From assembly GCF_933775445.1 (NCBI RefSeq), contig NC_065873.1:15376001-15440000 (forward strand): a stretch of DNA of 64,000 bases, written 5' to 3'. The number at the start of each line of letters is the position of its first letter. Position 1 is the first letter of the stretch. Below are positions 11,921 through 24,352 of this stretch, piece by piece. The notes beneath the pieces are model-generated. The model did no database searches, was not told the DNA's origin, and saw nothing but the letters and a program-made list of their open reading frames with translations. This DNA comes from Argentina anserina (taxonomy: Eukaryota > Streptophyta > Magnoliopsida > Rosales > Rosaceae). Both the position numbers and the translations under genes were made by a program.

Positions 11921-12856
11921 ACTAAATGAAGTAATCCAAGGAAAGAACTCGAGAGCCTCTCTCTCTCTCTTTTAGAAAGAGAAACCAGATATGAACCCCC
12001 CCCCTACCCAGTTTGAGATCCCTCCGAATCTTGATTTTGGGACCGAGAGTTGGGGGAGGGGCTCCTTTGTTTCCCTATCTTGTAATCTCTTGCTTTTCAT
12101 CTGATCTTCATCAAGTTTTTTAGCCTAGTTTGATCCATTGGTGATCTTCCCTACCCATTGTGGTGATCCTTCGGTGATCTTCATTACCCTTTATGGTGAT
12201 CATTCGATGATCTTTTGTACCCTTTGTGGTTATTACCCGGCTTATGTCTAGATTGGGAGGACCTCATTCCTCTTTTGTCCTTTCTTTTTTTCATTTTCAT
12301 CAATCAATCTCATATGCTTCCAAATCGGTGGTTACCCCCAATTTTAATTCATCTCATCTGCATGTACTCATATCGCCCAGGAGGAATCGTATGGCTGTAT
12401 TTAAAGTGCATGTCACTTACCATGGGGAGTATGGGTGCTTTGTGCGTTTGAGTGTTTCACCCACCATTCTCTCGTCGGTGTTGTTGGTGTTCTTGTTCTA
12501 CGTTTTGGCTCTTGGTTCCATCTTGGCAGTTATAATTTCCTCTTGCTTTGAGTGTCTATGGTGGAGAGAATTTGGATATTGGGTCTCATATGATGCTAGT
12601 GTTGAGATTCGATCGTAACATGAACATCAATGCAACTATGCAAGCATGTGCAGTGCTATTTTCTGCTCTATGTTCGACGGCCTCCCTTAGATGACAACGG
12701 CTGTTTTTAGTTCGTAGGATAGTCAGATATTGCTAGGCTCTTGTTGAGACTAGTTGTATGCTTATTTTCCTATTACTTTGTATTGCATGTTTCCGTTGTT
12801 CTGGACATCTTGGGCTTTGTCCCTAAATGAAGTATTTTCATTTTCAAAAAAAAAAA
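11921..12856 (+). mobile_element. Poly-A retroposon (5'-truncated LINE or similar) with target-site duplication
   Basis: The segment ends in a run of about 11 A and is flanked by a perfect 14-bp direct repeat, AGTTGTGATTCATG, at 11907-11920 and 12857-12870. That is the signature of target-primed reverse transcription. No reverse transcriptase is encoded. The ORFs inside (for example 12226-12618) show no motif I recognise. It could be a 5'-truncated L1 tail or another non-autonomous retroposon. Confidence 0.8.
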
Positions 12857-12879
12857 AGTTGTGATTCATGGCTTTCCTA

Positions 12880-14347
12880 GGTGTCACAAGCTGCACAAAT
12901 GGTTGTGTCATCGTGACACTTCCTAGGCGCTATGCCGAAGAGAAGGTGTCGAGCGACAAGCATGCAGACTGTTTGCAGGGTGATTGGCTGTCTAGTGGCA
13001 TGTCCTGGCAGTTTCGGACGGAAAAGTCTGAACACGGAAAATGTCTGGGACGTCGAAAAGAGTTTGATGCACTTGACGGCATATTTTTATGAGCTTGTAT
13101 GAATTAATTATGGAAGTTGCCCCTCCTCGGATATTTGATGTTTCCTCTTGCAAAGTCCAGTTTTCTCTAATATGCTCTATAGGGGGTACCTGGTGTCTGA
13201 CTCTCCACCACCCTCGGTGTCGGCCTTATGGGGCACTAAGCGAGTCACTCCTAGGGGACCTTGGGGAACCTAGGAGCCGGGCGGATGTCGCCAAAGAGTG
13301 GCGGCATGCGTTTCCATGAGTCAGGAAGTCTCATGGACAGTATTGGCCGGCAGGCCGATATTGCGGGTCCATGCGGGTGGCGAGGTTCGTACGTGGGCGA
13401 TCCTTATGCCAGCGGCATGGGCGAACTTGTGGGCTTAAGGAAAATGTGTCGGAACACCGTGGTGCGCAATGGCCACGGAGTAAAGCGACGTGGGCATAGG
13501 TTAGGAGTTCGACCTTGTCCAAAGGAAAGAGTTGTCAGCAAGCCCGGAAGGGCGACACCGTGCTAGAAGGAAGGAAGCCTATAATGGGCAGATGCGGGCA
13601 GGTGGCCTAAGAAAGAGTATGCTGGCAAGACGGACATGATGTTGGGATGATATGTCGGAGGCAAGCCATGGGGGCGAGCCTCGCCCAACAAGTTAACACC
13701 CTGGGGCCGAGTTGCCCATATGATTATCCCCATGGGTGAAGTGTGGACAAAGGATGCCTATATGCCGAGTGAGCATGATGATGGATGCTCAGGAGGCAAG
13801 TAATGTGCGCATGCTTCCAAGGGACGATCAGATAGAAGGACGCGAGGACCATCAATGTCTCGACCTATTGTCATGTCGCTTGCAACGAGGTGCAAGGTGC
13901 ACGCTTGTTAGTAAGGGGTTGGCATGGAAGCATATCGGTTGGGCGAGTGTCATGGGAGCACCATGACACGAGGAAGCGATCGGTAAGGGGTTGGCATTGA
14001 AGCCTATCGGTTGGGCGAGTGTTGTGGAAGTACCATGACACAAGGAAGCGATCGGTAAGCGGATGGCATGGAAGCCTATCGGTTGGGCGAGTAGCATGGG
14101 AGTACCATGACACGAGGAAGCGATCGATAAGTCACAAGTTGTGAGACTCATGCGTGAGTAGGTTTCATTAGTGGAACCTCATAAGCAAAGAATGTAAGAA
14201 AGAAAGATCAAAATGACACGGGAGGCGCACAAGTAAGAAAATAAAGTTGGCATCAGGAATGCATGTTGAGTTAGGTTGGCCTTGGTTAAGAGTAACCTTA
14301 GCGCCGCACAGATCGTATTCCGCTGCGTAGAAAGTAGGCATGTGACA
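12880..14347 (+). repeat. GC-rich repeat DNA, possible LTR of a gypsy-type element
   Basis: Base composition changes sharply to GC-rich here compared with the flanks. The segment contains a 72-bp tandem repeat. It ends in TGACA followed by ATTGGTATCACAAG, which resembles the tRNA-Met primer site (TGGTATCAGAGC) found just after a 5' LTR. A long LTR with internal repeats would fit, but no internal retrotransposon coding region follows and the left end is not defined. Confidence 0.35.
13911..14126. repeat. 72-bp tandem repeat, three copies
   Basis: Units begin at 13911, 13983 and 14055 (GTAAG followed by ggatggcatg-like sequence), with the partly conserved core GAAGCCTATCGGTTGGGCGA. A fragment of a fourth unit follows. 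The unit is exactly 24 codons long, so every frame stays periodic; the resulting antisense ORF is an artefact of this. Confidence 0.85.
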
Positions 14348-14425
14348 ATTGGTATCACAAGTTGGTCATGCGTAGGCCCAAAATTGTTCTTATCTCTCCC
14401 ACTCACTCATATAAAGTATGAAAGC

Positions 14426-14456
<31 letters not shown>
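14426..14456. repeat. (ATC)n microsatellite
   Basis: About ten uninterrupted ATC triplets. Confidence 0.95.
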
Positions 14457-15114
14457 TTAATCATATCCATCAAACTCATCACCTCACGCGTTGTTTCCTT
14501 TTTGTTCTTCATTTCCTTTACTTCTCTTGTGGATAAACTTTCCTCTCTGTTTCTTTACCTCTATCACTACGATCACACAAGATCCTTACACATTAGTGTT
14601 TTTTTTTTCTCTACTCTCACTAATCAATTCGTAGAAATGCAAGACATGGTCACAAACTCACGAACTTTCCTATAAACATGTGCTTTCAGATATCCAAAAT
14701 CCAAATGCAATAAAAAATAATCCTGCTTTTTGTACCCTAATTATAATATAGCCCCTCCTTCAATAGAGATCGACTTGGTCCTAAAAGTGCAATATGGTCG
14801 GTCAGTCCGTCAGTCCCCTCCCTAACACATATTTACACATGTAGACTGCACACGAATTGGACACTAATATTGATACACATAGCAACAATCTCATGATTAC
14901 ACACACAGACATAGAATAGAGCACTGAAAGCATAGAGTCGGTGACAGACCCCATCTCCCACCAATTGCTTTGTTCCGCGTTTCAATCAATATTTCCTTGT
15001 CCGCTTCCTTCTTGTCTAAGCCACCAGAGCAAAATCCCACCATAATCAACATTAACAAATCAGTCCAACCCTTTTCTACCGCATGCTGAACTGTCCTCCA
15101 CGCTCCTCTTACTC

Positions 15115-15120
15115 TATATA
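15115..15120 (+). promoter_or_regulatory. Probable TATA box of the expansin-like gene
   Basis: CTCTATATATCTC lies ~70 bp upstream of the chosen ATG, a normal distance for a short plant 5' UTR. Confidence 0.5.
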
Positions 15121-15188
15121 TCTCATGGCTTTCTCATCCACTTCAATACTACAAACCCTTTGTGGATTTTGATCACCTAAATATCAAT

Positions 15189-16573
15189 ATGGCTTTTCTT
15201 CTCGGCTCATTCCTCTTCCTTCTAGTCTCTTCTGCTGGTGCCTGTGATCGGTGTGTGCATCAGACCAAGGCAGCTTACTTCTCTAAAGCCCCTGCACTTT
15301 CTTGTAAGTCTGATCATTATGTTCTTGAATTTCCTACCCTTTATGAAGTTTGGAATTTTGATTGAGACCCTGTTGGTATTTTTGAGATTGATGAAATGGA
15401 TTGTCTTTGTTTTGTGGACGCAATGCAATGTAGCCGGGGCTTGTGGGTATGGGTCTTTAGCTTTGGGACTTAGTGGTGGACACCTTGCTGCTGCTGTGCC
15501 TACAATTTATAAAGATGGAGCTGGTTGTGGTTCATGCTTTCAGGTAATGAACAACACAATCCACCTTCCAAGTTTTCTTTCTTGATTGGTTGGAAATTGA
15601 AATTTAATTTCTTTACTGAATTTGTTCACTGATATTTCTATGTCATGCACTTGCAGATAAGATGTAAGAATGCAACACTATGCACAAGACAAGGGACTAG
15701 AGTGATCACAAGTGATCTCAATCGCAATAACCAAACAGATTTTGTTCTCAGCAGCAGAGCTTTCATGGCCATGGCTCAAAAGGGTTTTAGCCAGGCCATT
15801 TTGAAACATGGAATTGTGGATGTGGAGTATAGAAGGTAAGCATATCCAATACTTTTAGTTAGTAATTTAATTATGTTCTTACTCAACTAAGAATATTAAT
15901 CACAGAGTCAACAACTAGATACTAGATCAAGATATTTTTGCAAAAATAATTAATTCATTGAGTTGTGGACCAATTTTTTTTTAATGATAGGTCCAGGAGA
16001 CAAAAAACACAGGCACAATAATGTTTATAACGGTCTAAAATGCATCACAAAAAGAAACTTATTAATTGAATTTTGATCTTATTGTCTGTGTTGATGGAAT
16101 AGGGTGCCATGTGAATACAAGAACCAAAACTTAGCCTTGCGTGTGGAAGAATCAAGCCAGAAGCCACATTACTTAGCAGTCAAAGTTTTATGCCAAGGTG
16201 GTCAGACAGAGATAGTAGCCATTGATGTAGCTCAGGTTAGCCACATTAATCATAAATTGCGACCAAAATTTAAATTATTTGACTGATTAAAAATAAAGAC
16301 TTCAATTGTGTCTGGTTTCTTTCATAGGTTGGTTCTGCTAATTGGAGTTTCCTGAATCGAAATCACGGTGCAGTATGGGACACCAGTAGGGTTCCGGCTG
16401 GAGCGTTGCAATTCCGATTTGTGGTGACGGGCGGGTTTGATGGGAAGACGGTTTGGGCAAAGAATGTACTTCCTGCTGACTGGAAACCTGGGATGGTATA
16501 TGACACAAAGGTTCAAATCAGTGATATTGCTCAAGAGGGTTGCACTCCTTGTGATGATGGGATCTGGAAGTGA
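15189..16573 (+). CDS. EXLA: Expansin-like A protein (EXLA), five exons
   Basis: Exons 15189-15303, 15434-15543, 15657-15835, 16103-16235 and 16328-16573 all have GT-AG introns and matching phases, and together encode 260 residues, the usual EXLA length. The ATG at 15189 is chosen over one nine codons upstream because it starts directly with a signal peptide ([18 protein letters not shown]). After [13 protein letters not shown] comes the six-stranded double-psi barrel domain with SGACGYG and [11 protein letters not shown]. The C-terminal half is the grass-pollen-allergen-like (CBM63) domain with [19 protein letters not shown]. The EXLA-specific end [16 protein letters not shown] is present. 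EXLA proteins are secreted to the cell wall. They lack the HFD motif of true alpha/beta-expansins and have no proven wall-loosening activity. The gene looks intact. Confidence 0.96.
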
Positions 16574-17579
16574 GAGCCTGGATACAAATACACAAAGGTT
16601 CAACAAAGGATCAAATCAGATGTCACCATACATTACGAAATAGGAGTTAATAGTACTCTTTTAACTTAAAAGGTGTAACATGTAAACTAATTTTCGTGTT
16701 ATAAGCAATGAACTTTTGTAGTTGAGCCTCAGTAGTTAAATGTGTTTATGTTTTATTCACTGTTAACTCGAATTTAAATAATCTTAACCGTTTTGGGTAG
16801 ACTAGTAGACTAGAAGACTCAGTTACTCCTTTTGTAACGCGAGCAAATTCTTTAATTCTCAATGTTATCGATCAAAGTCTCCAGTTCCATGCAATTCATT
16901 TCTCACCGTAAAATTACAGAGCGTCGTTGAGAACTCCATCACGACTTATTAAACTCAAATCGTGATGAAATCAGGATTGAAACCCTAAATCTCCTTTAGG
17001 AAGCAAATTTTGCTCCTTACCTTTAGTGCACCACCCTCATCCCCACCCACTCATGCGTGTCCTTTTAACTTAACTACTATTATCATAGATAACTCAATAA
17101 TAATTTATTATAATTTTTAACAACGAAATAATAAATCATAGCATATCTCTCCCCAAATAGGTAGAGCCCAACATTTAGGGTTAGGAACGAAGTTTGCTGA
17201 CATTGAGGATTTCTTAAACAAGGTCTCGACCAAAAAAAAGGAAAAAAAGAGGATAAGGAGTTTGATTATATATATTCTATTGAATATTCAATACAAATCC
17301 TTATTAGAAAAAGTTTATCCCATAGCAGATCCGTGGTTTTGGAAAAAAAAAATAGAGCTAAGGCAATATAAGAAAAAGGTTTCCAGTAGTTTGCCAATAT
17401 ATGATGTGAAGAATTGGAACAAAGTGGGTATTACAAGTACATATTCAAGCCAAGCTCCTAGTTAAAATAAAATTGTAACAAAAAAATTATAACACCTTGA
17501 GTTAACCATAAATAAAGTGGTTATGTTAAAAATACACGTGTCATTCATAGAGGTGGGTGGGGATGAGAGTGGAGAACTA
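16574..17579. other. EXLA 3' flank, no feature supported
   Basis: AT-rich downstream DNA. The EXLA 3' UTR probably occupies the first ~200 bp. Nothing else recognised. Confidence 0.4.
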
Positions 17580-17589
17580 AGAGTAATAT

Positions 17590-18095
17590 TCTAAATATCC
17601 CGATATATCCCCAATATTAAGAAAACGATACGATAAGTTGCTTATCGGTCTATTATATCGGTCAATCCTAAAAATTAAGTCAAATAGTGATATATCGGGT
17701 CAAACCGAGTTTGACCTGATATATCGGTGTTTTTTTTTAAACCACGTTATTTTGAAAAAATAATTTAAAAAAATGAAAGTTTCGTCGATAACATTCGATG
17801 ACGAGAGAGTTTATGATAAATTATCACCTCTATTTTTATTAATTAATACTCTTTATGTATTTTAATTGTCAAAACAATCAAAAAAAATTTATGAAGTTTA
17901 TTTAGTACATTTACTTCTATAAGTTTTAATTTTTCAAGTTTATTTGGTATATTTTGATGTATATGTTTATAAATACATTAAATTTAATTAAAATTTAACA
18001 AAAACGATAAATCCGATATATCTCGATATATCCCCGTTATATCTTTATTTTACAAAACTGATACGATGCCGATAACCGCTATTTAGACCATTGAC
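17590..18095. repeat. Dispersed 'cgatatatcgg' repeat, copy 1
   Basis: Rich in CGATATATC and TATCGGTC motifs near both ends, with an AT-rich middle, and ending GATACGATGCC then ATTTAGACCATTGAC. A related copy with the same order of motifs lies at 19735-20246. The repeat family is unnamed here. No coding sequence is seen. Confidence 0.7.
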
Positions 18096-18098
18096 TAA

Positions 18099-18520
18099 GA
18101 GCATCTCCAACAGTTTTTCCATATTTTCTCCAAAATAGAGAAGTAAATTTCAAAATCTCCAAAATTTTCATGCTCAAACTCCAACAATTTTTCTTATTTT
18201 GCAGATTTCTCATTTATTACAATAAGAAAAATATTCAATTTTATCATTAATTATTACCATAAAGTATCATATATTCTTATATTGTTAGCTTACAATAAAT
18301 TCTTCATATTTTTGATTGGTTGTAATCTAAGTTTGAATTGTTAGAGAAAATGTAGCATTTAATATTTGGTTATGCAAATTTTTTTGCCAAATCTTGTAAA
18401 TATGGAGAATCATCTCTCATCTTTCATCTATTTCTCTAATTTAGAGAATGAGATGAAGAAGCTGTTGGAGTGAAAATTTGGCAATTTTTCTTCAAAATGC
18501 ATAATCTGTTGGAGATGCTC
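18099..18520. mobile_element. Tourist/PIF-Harbinger-like MITE
   Basis: It starts GAGCATCTCCAACAG and ends with the exact reverse complement CTGTTGGAGATGCTC. It is flanked by TAA on both sides (18096-18098 and 18521-18523), the 3-bp TWA target duplication typical of PIF/Harbinger. The 422-bp AT-rich interior has no ORF. The terminal sequence is widespread in plant MITEs. Confidence 0.9.
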
Positions 18521-18891
18521 TAAGAGTGGGGAGCAAATTTGTCCCTATCACTTAACTATAATTATCTTCTCAAAAATAAAAATGGTTGGTAATAATAAAT
18601 TTCTAATTTTTAATTCAATTGATCCTCTCTCCCTTTTGTCTTTTATGGCAGTATCACCCTTAATGGTTCCTCGAGTATCATCTCATTCACACCACCACAA
18701 GTCGATGACTAACTATTCAAGAATTAGTGTTGATTTTCAAATGGACAAATTCTCTAGTGGTATTGGAATTGCTTGAATTGGGTTCAAGCTTCCTTACGGT
18801 GGTCGTGGATTTTCGGTTAGAGCTCTTAAATCGAATCAATAAAACCGAGTCCACCTCTAAGATATTATATGGTAACGGGGCTTTTCAGGTA

Positions 18892-19290
18892 AGGAGGTTT
18901 TTATCTTAGCTTAAGGTACGGATTTTTATTTTTGACCAAGCTTTCAATCGAGTTTTCAAATCTCCACCGTCCAATATGTAGGTTATAACGTATAGATCAT
19001 CTCCACAAAATGTCAGCCAATTTCATCACCGTTAAAGTACTCATAACTTCGATTTTCTACTTAAAATATGAACGGTTCAGGTTTGGCAAATTTAATACGT
19101 CCATTGGTTTTGATTTGTTCGATACCTTAACGATCATGAAAAATCGGCTGAAATTTTGTGGAGATGATCTATACGTTGTAACCTAGATATTGGACAGTGA
19201 CGATGTGAAAACTCGATCGAAAAGTTAATAAAAAATAAAAATTCATACCTTAGTTTAATGTACGGAACTCCGCACGTGAAAAACTCCTTA
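18892..19290. mobile_element. Foldback (long inverted repeat) element A
   Basis: The two halves are imperfect reverse complements: AAGGAG...TTAAGGTACGGATTTT on the left faces AAAATTCATACCTTAGTTTAA on the right, and GATCATCTCCACAAAATGTC faces GAAATTTTGTGGAGATGATC. It shares internal motifs (GAAATTTTGTxxAGATGATC, CCTTAACGATC) with the elements at 34594, 39851, 44914 and 45327. No coding capacity. Confidence 0.75.
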
Positions 19291-19734
19291 TATGTTAAAT
19301 TATCTATATTGATTCAAAAGGTTAGCTATCTTTTCGTTTGAAGCTCGATCATGTGGCAATTGGAAAAAATTGGGTACGTAGACTGTAAAGAGCACCACAC
19401 GTCATTCAGACCCATCCCCTGTCTCATTCAATAAAGTGCCCATCTTCCTTCTTGTCTACTAAAGAGAGGTAATGTGACTAGAGGAACACATCGCTGTTGA
19501 ATTTGAATGTTAACTTCAACTATTTCGATGGGTCCGCAATGCATGAAGAGGACTAGAAAGTAAGAGACATCATGAAGATTACCATCCGATCCCCACTGAC
19601 TTGGAATAAGAATAACAAGTTCATTTTGAACTTTGAATACATTGGTATATATAGAGCATGGACTTAAAAGAATAGGCCTACCCTCTTTCTCGATCCCTCT
19701 TGTAGCTTGGGGGTCTTAGGCATTGATCGCAAGA

Positions 19735-20246
19735 CGTAATCTCTCTTCGAAATATCGTCGATATATCGCTGATATTTCGAATCCGATACGATAAGAGCAT
19801 ATCGGTCAACGCAAAAATGATGGTCAATGGTCAAATATCGGTCAAACTTTGATTTTTTTTTTTCAATTTTTGTTTAATTTTTTAATATTTATTTCCTCTT
19901 TTTTTTTTTTGAAAAACTTATATATTTTTTTTTTCATTTTTTCATATATATTTTTAATTTATATAAAATTTAAATATATATGATGAATTTCAAGTCTAAA
20001 TAATCATTCTTAAATACCTATTTTTATTATTAGATGTCGTTCGTGTACTTTAATTGTCATTAAATCAAGTATTTATTTTCTTTAGTTTACTTAGTACCGT
20101 TTTTTTAGTTTATTTGGTACATATTGAAGTATAACTTTATAAATTTTATTGAAAATAAGCAAATCCGATAAAACCGATATATCCCCCGATATATCGTTTT
20201 ACCTCTCGACCGATACGATGCCAAAAACGATATTTAGACCATTGGA
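19735..20246. repeat. Dispersed 'cgatatatcgg' repeat, copy 2
   Basis: Same motif order as 17590-18095: GATACGATAAG near the left end, T-rich middle, CCGATATATC and CGATACGATGCC near the right end, then ATTTAGACCATTGG. Its interior is more T-rich than in copy 1. Confidence 0.7.
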
Positions 20247-21001
20247 CGTAATGACGTTCACAACACTCGACCACATATCAAGGTGGTAAATATATTATAT
20301 AAATTATATATATATAATAGCAACAAATTGAAGTTGGAGAATTAACTAGGTACGTGACTTGCTCACTATTATTATAAATGCACAATGATAAGTGAAATCC
20401 ACTCTTTGTATGTGATTTGTACATATGTCTGCGTTACTTGGTTGCATGTTGTAAAATGAAAAACAAAAATATCAAATTATAAATGTGGTAATTTTACGTA
20501 AAATGAGTATTGGTAAAAGAGCAGGTAAAATGATCGCATGGTAATTAACAATTACTAGAACTGTCCTAGTAAAATGAATAGGTTCCTATAGTTTCATTGG
20601 TAGCAACTACAATGGAAACAGAACAAGGGAATAAAAGCGAAATTCAACAGAGCATTGAATTCAACACAGGCTAGCTATACGGTGGGGAACAGTACTGAAG
20701 AGGCTGTATAGAATTGAAGTTTGATTGATAAACATGTCGTCGTGATGAGGATTCCGGGCAGATGTATAATCATTGCATCCGCCGTCTGGTATTTACAGAC
20801 CGGCCACTCCTCCTTCAACTCTTCAAGGTCTTCTTCAATCATCTCCTACCATCTCTTTCAATCTGCAAATCTCATAAAAACCAGTTATTCTTGCATTCAT
20901 GCACTTCACTGCACTGTGCTCTACATTGAGTTAAGACGAATGACTACTGTACGTTATGAACCCGACCGTACTCGTATCCCTTATGACAGCAGAGTAAGAT
21001 G
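20247..21001. other. Intergenic DNA left of the CACTA element
   Basis: AT-rich DNA with a slightly GC-richer stretch from ~20720. The 93-codon ORF at 20721-21002 has no recognisable feature, and I do not call it a gene. Confidence 0.4.
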
Positions 21002-21744
21002 AGTCACTGCAACACAAAACATGATTTCCGACCCTGAAAATGGTTGAAAAAAACCCTGATTTGGCCGCTAATATTCTTTCTGACCAAATAAATTTGGTCG
21101 AACTCGGTCGGTACTACCCCGGTCACAAATGCTCTTTTCCGACCATTTTGGTCGGAAATAATAGCCATTTACGATCAAAGTTACGGTCGGAAACTTTGTC
21201 GTAAATGTCACTTTTTCCAACAAAAAAACCCTCGTCGGAAAATGGTTAGGAATAATATCATTTCCGATAAAGTATTTCCGACCATACCACTGTCATAATA
21301 TTTATTTTTGACCATTTGGTTCCATCCTGTGTTTTGTCGGAAGTTCTTTTTTCCACTGATTATTTCCGACCACAGTTTTATCGACCAACGTTGTCATAAC
21401 TCTATTGATTGTATGGATTTCTTATTTTTCAATTACAATTAATTTTAATTATTATATTGAATAAATATATTTCAAACAAAGTAAAAAAGAAAATAAATGC
21501 ACATTGAAGATTTAGACAAATGAAATTTCATTCATAACAAATTATCCATAACATCCTTACTAGTACAAATAATATAAGATATCATCCTTACCATCCATAA
21601 CAGTAGAAATAGTGAAGAGATATGAGAAAACAAGAACAAATAGTTTAGTCACTTAGAGGCTATATTGCCTCATATAGATATTTCTAGATAACTAAAAAGG
21701 TGAGAAGTAGATAGATAAGGTGTCCGACAGCTACCAACTCCTAA

Positions 21745-23019
21745 TCAAGGTGCACATTCTTTTTCAGCATCTCCATCAGTAAGTGAAATGATTGTTGCAT
21801 TTGGAGGTGAACTTGAAGAAGCACCCTGTAACACATAAACCCATTATGTTAAGTACAAAATTCATAGCAATGGTTATTTAAGCTTATTTAACTCGTGACA
21901 ACATAAGACATACTAAAGATTAGAAATTAATAGGATTCTAGTTCAATAAGATTGTAATAGGGTAGCACAGTAGATCTAAACAAATTTCAAAGGTTCACAA
22001 TCAAAAGTTTAAATCAGAAATAGCTACAGATCCAATCCAATATCACTAATCTGAAACAACACCAATAATTCAACAATGTAATCAGCTACAATATACTAAT
22101 CGAGTAGCTATAAAATTACTAAATTACAGTAAACCACAACAAAATTTACAACACACAAACTTCAATTAACACAACAAAAGGTCTAAAATCTACTAAGCAT
22201 ACAAATCTACTAAGCTACTGAAACCAAATTAGTAAATGGATCTGAGCTGTTTGCTTCAATGTCACATACAAATTTCACATGAGATATGAAGCCATGAGAA
22301 AACCCAAGGGTGTATCACATGACATATTTGTTGTAGTTCAACCTCAGTACCACTCATGGCTTTAGATATATGGTAACAATTTACTAAAAAAAAGATCTGT
22401 GTACATAAATAACAGATTTCCCTATCAGGAAGCATTCCAGTGACAAAGATTAAGTCAGAAAATGGGTAATGTTTACCTTGTTCCTTACTGATTGACACCT
22501 TCATTTTTAAACAACTATTACATAATCAACAAGCCATTGTCCTTGCACATCAGCCTCCTTTGAACTTATCTTACTTGACTAAAAATAACAATTAATGGAA
22601 TGTTATCAAACTAAAGATATAACTAAGCTTGCTGACTTCCAAGAGGAAAAATATTTATCTACATAGACCAGTTTAACATTTGAATGTAATTTTGAATAAA
22701 ATCAAGGACCCTTGATGATTCATTTCAGGCACACATACCTGAACTCTATTCTTATCTCCTATTTCATCCTTCAGTTTTATATTTTCTTCCTTAGACGGTG
22801 TAGTCTTCACAACATCATAATGTATCTGAAAGAAATTCTTGTGTAAGGTCTTCTCCAGAATATAACAGCCGATATATTATCAAGATCTGACCAAAAGAAT
22901 AATTATGTTACCTTGCATTTTGGTAAAGAAGAAGAAGAAAAATTAATCTTGCCTAAACTAACCAATTTGCCTATCATCCAGTTACTCGGCAAATGCTTTG
23001 CATGTTCATAGTTGTCAAA
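21745..23019 (-). pseudogene. Minus-strand multi-exon gene or fragment inside the CACTA element, unidentified
   Basis: Three blocks are open, phase-0 and bounded by good splice sites on the minus strand. Block 23019-22912 has 36 codons and begins FDNYEHAKHLPSNWMIGKLV. Block 22825-22739 has 29 codons and begins IHYDVVKTTPSKEENIKLKD. Block 21825-21745 has 27 codons, begins GASSSSPPNATIISLTDGDA and ends in TGA. Exact multiples of three with no internal stops suggest a real spliced transcript. I do not recognise the product. It could be the element's own accessory (TNP1-like) gene or a second captured host gene. Further exons may lie between 21826 and 22738. Confidence 0.45.
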
Positions 23020-24064
23020 CTACAATACACATGAATAGGAACATGCTAACATAGGCACCATCATGAAGAAGCAAAGAGCATATAAAGGTAGCAGCTCCGC
23101 AAACTATTCCCATATAAATGGAGGCCAAGTAACCGACTCGGTCAGTTGAAGACGAATCTTCCATTGGTCAGCTGAAGATCCATTGCTTAAGACATTCCTA
23201 TCATATATATTCCATTTTGTTTTGCTGCTACCTAGATCACATTAGTAATCAAATTAAGAACCATCCCTCCCTACAAGGAATCAAAACCATATGGTACCAA
23301 TAAGACGAGGACATAGAAGAATAAACTATTTGCTATTAATATTGAATGAAGATATCCGTTGAAATAATAGTAAGGACATGTTATATCTATTAACATCTGT
23401 TCAAATCATTCATTGACTTTTGTTTAGGTTCTTAGAGAACTTGTTACTTGAATTTTTAAAAGCAATAAAAGATTTGCGTAAAACTAAAGAAAACAAAAGA
23501 CCAAACAAACAAACTCATGCAAATTGTAATGCCTATGATGTTAGTGAATCTCCTGATAAGTATAATACACAGAATCAAGAACCAAAGGTCAAAGTAAGTT
23601 TGAACTACAAATTACCTGTCCTGAGAAGCACCAGAACAGACGCACCGTAGGCAACCGAGAAGTTGGTAATGCAGCATAATTGTCTTCATTATGGTTCATT
23701 TCCTAAAATAATTCTTATACCACTTTAATTTATATAGGGATTCCATGCAACTAAGAAACTAAGAGAGACTGGGTATCTCTGGCACATAGGTGTTTCAATC
23801 ATCATAATAGGCAAAGATACAAGCCAATATGGTAATTATGTGTCAAAGGAACTGGTCAATAGATCAAAATGTCTATATCTGTGAACATCAACATGATCTA
23901 GAACTTGATCACACAAACACATTTGACATTTCGTTCCCATAATTAATCATATTCTTATCAAAACGCTTCCCATGGAACAGACAAACAAACCTTCAAAGCC
24001 TCTATAACACCCATATTCTACAAAGAGACTTCTAAGAAATGTGTAATTATAGGCTCATCAACAA

Positions 24065-24352
24065 TTACCGTATTGCACAACAACTTGATCAAAGCCATGG
24101 GCTTGTGCTTCATACCCCTCTGGTTATTATCAACTACATCAAATCCAAACCAACCAACTAAAAGTCTAAAACCCAATTCCCAAAACTTAATATTCAATTG
24201 AAAAATTACATGTACTAAGCCATAGAAAACACAATACCTTTTGCGAGCACGAGTAGGGAAGAGATTGACGAGTTCGTAAAGTGACATGTCAAGGAGAGCA
24301 TCGAGATCGACGACTCTGAAACCAAAGTCTTGAATGTTATCTTCTTCAGGTT
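24065..24352 (-). pseudogene. Captured fragment of 40S ribosomal protein S15 (uS19) gene
   Basis: On the minus strand 24352-24238 encodes VVDLDALLDMSLYELVNLFP followed by TRARKR, and after ~115 bp the next block (ending near 24070) encodes NQRGMKHKPMALIK. Both blocks match plant RPS15 (RGVDLDALLDMS...LVKLFP...R and QRGLxRKPMALIKKL) in order. Just upstream of the first block a single-base length change shifts the KK(R/I)TFK part out of frame. After MALIK the similarity stops, so roughly the last two thirds are missing. RPS15 is a small-subunit protein of the cytosolic ribosome. This copy cannot make it. Confidence 0.82.

Noticed and set aside
13852..14151. 99-codon minus-strand ORF with 24-residue repeats
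   Set aside because: A by-product of the 72-bp tandem repeat, which keeps all frames periodic.
14348..14362. tRNA-Met primer site as proof of a retrotransposon at 14.3 kb
   Set aside because: Only a partial match (TGGTATCACAAG) and no internal coding region follows, so I kept it as a weak hint only.
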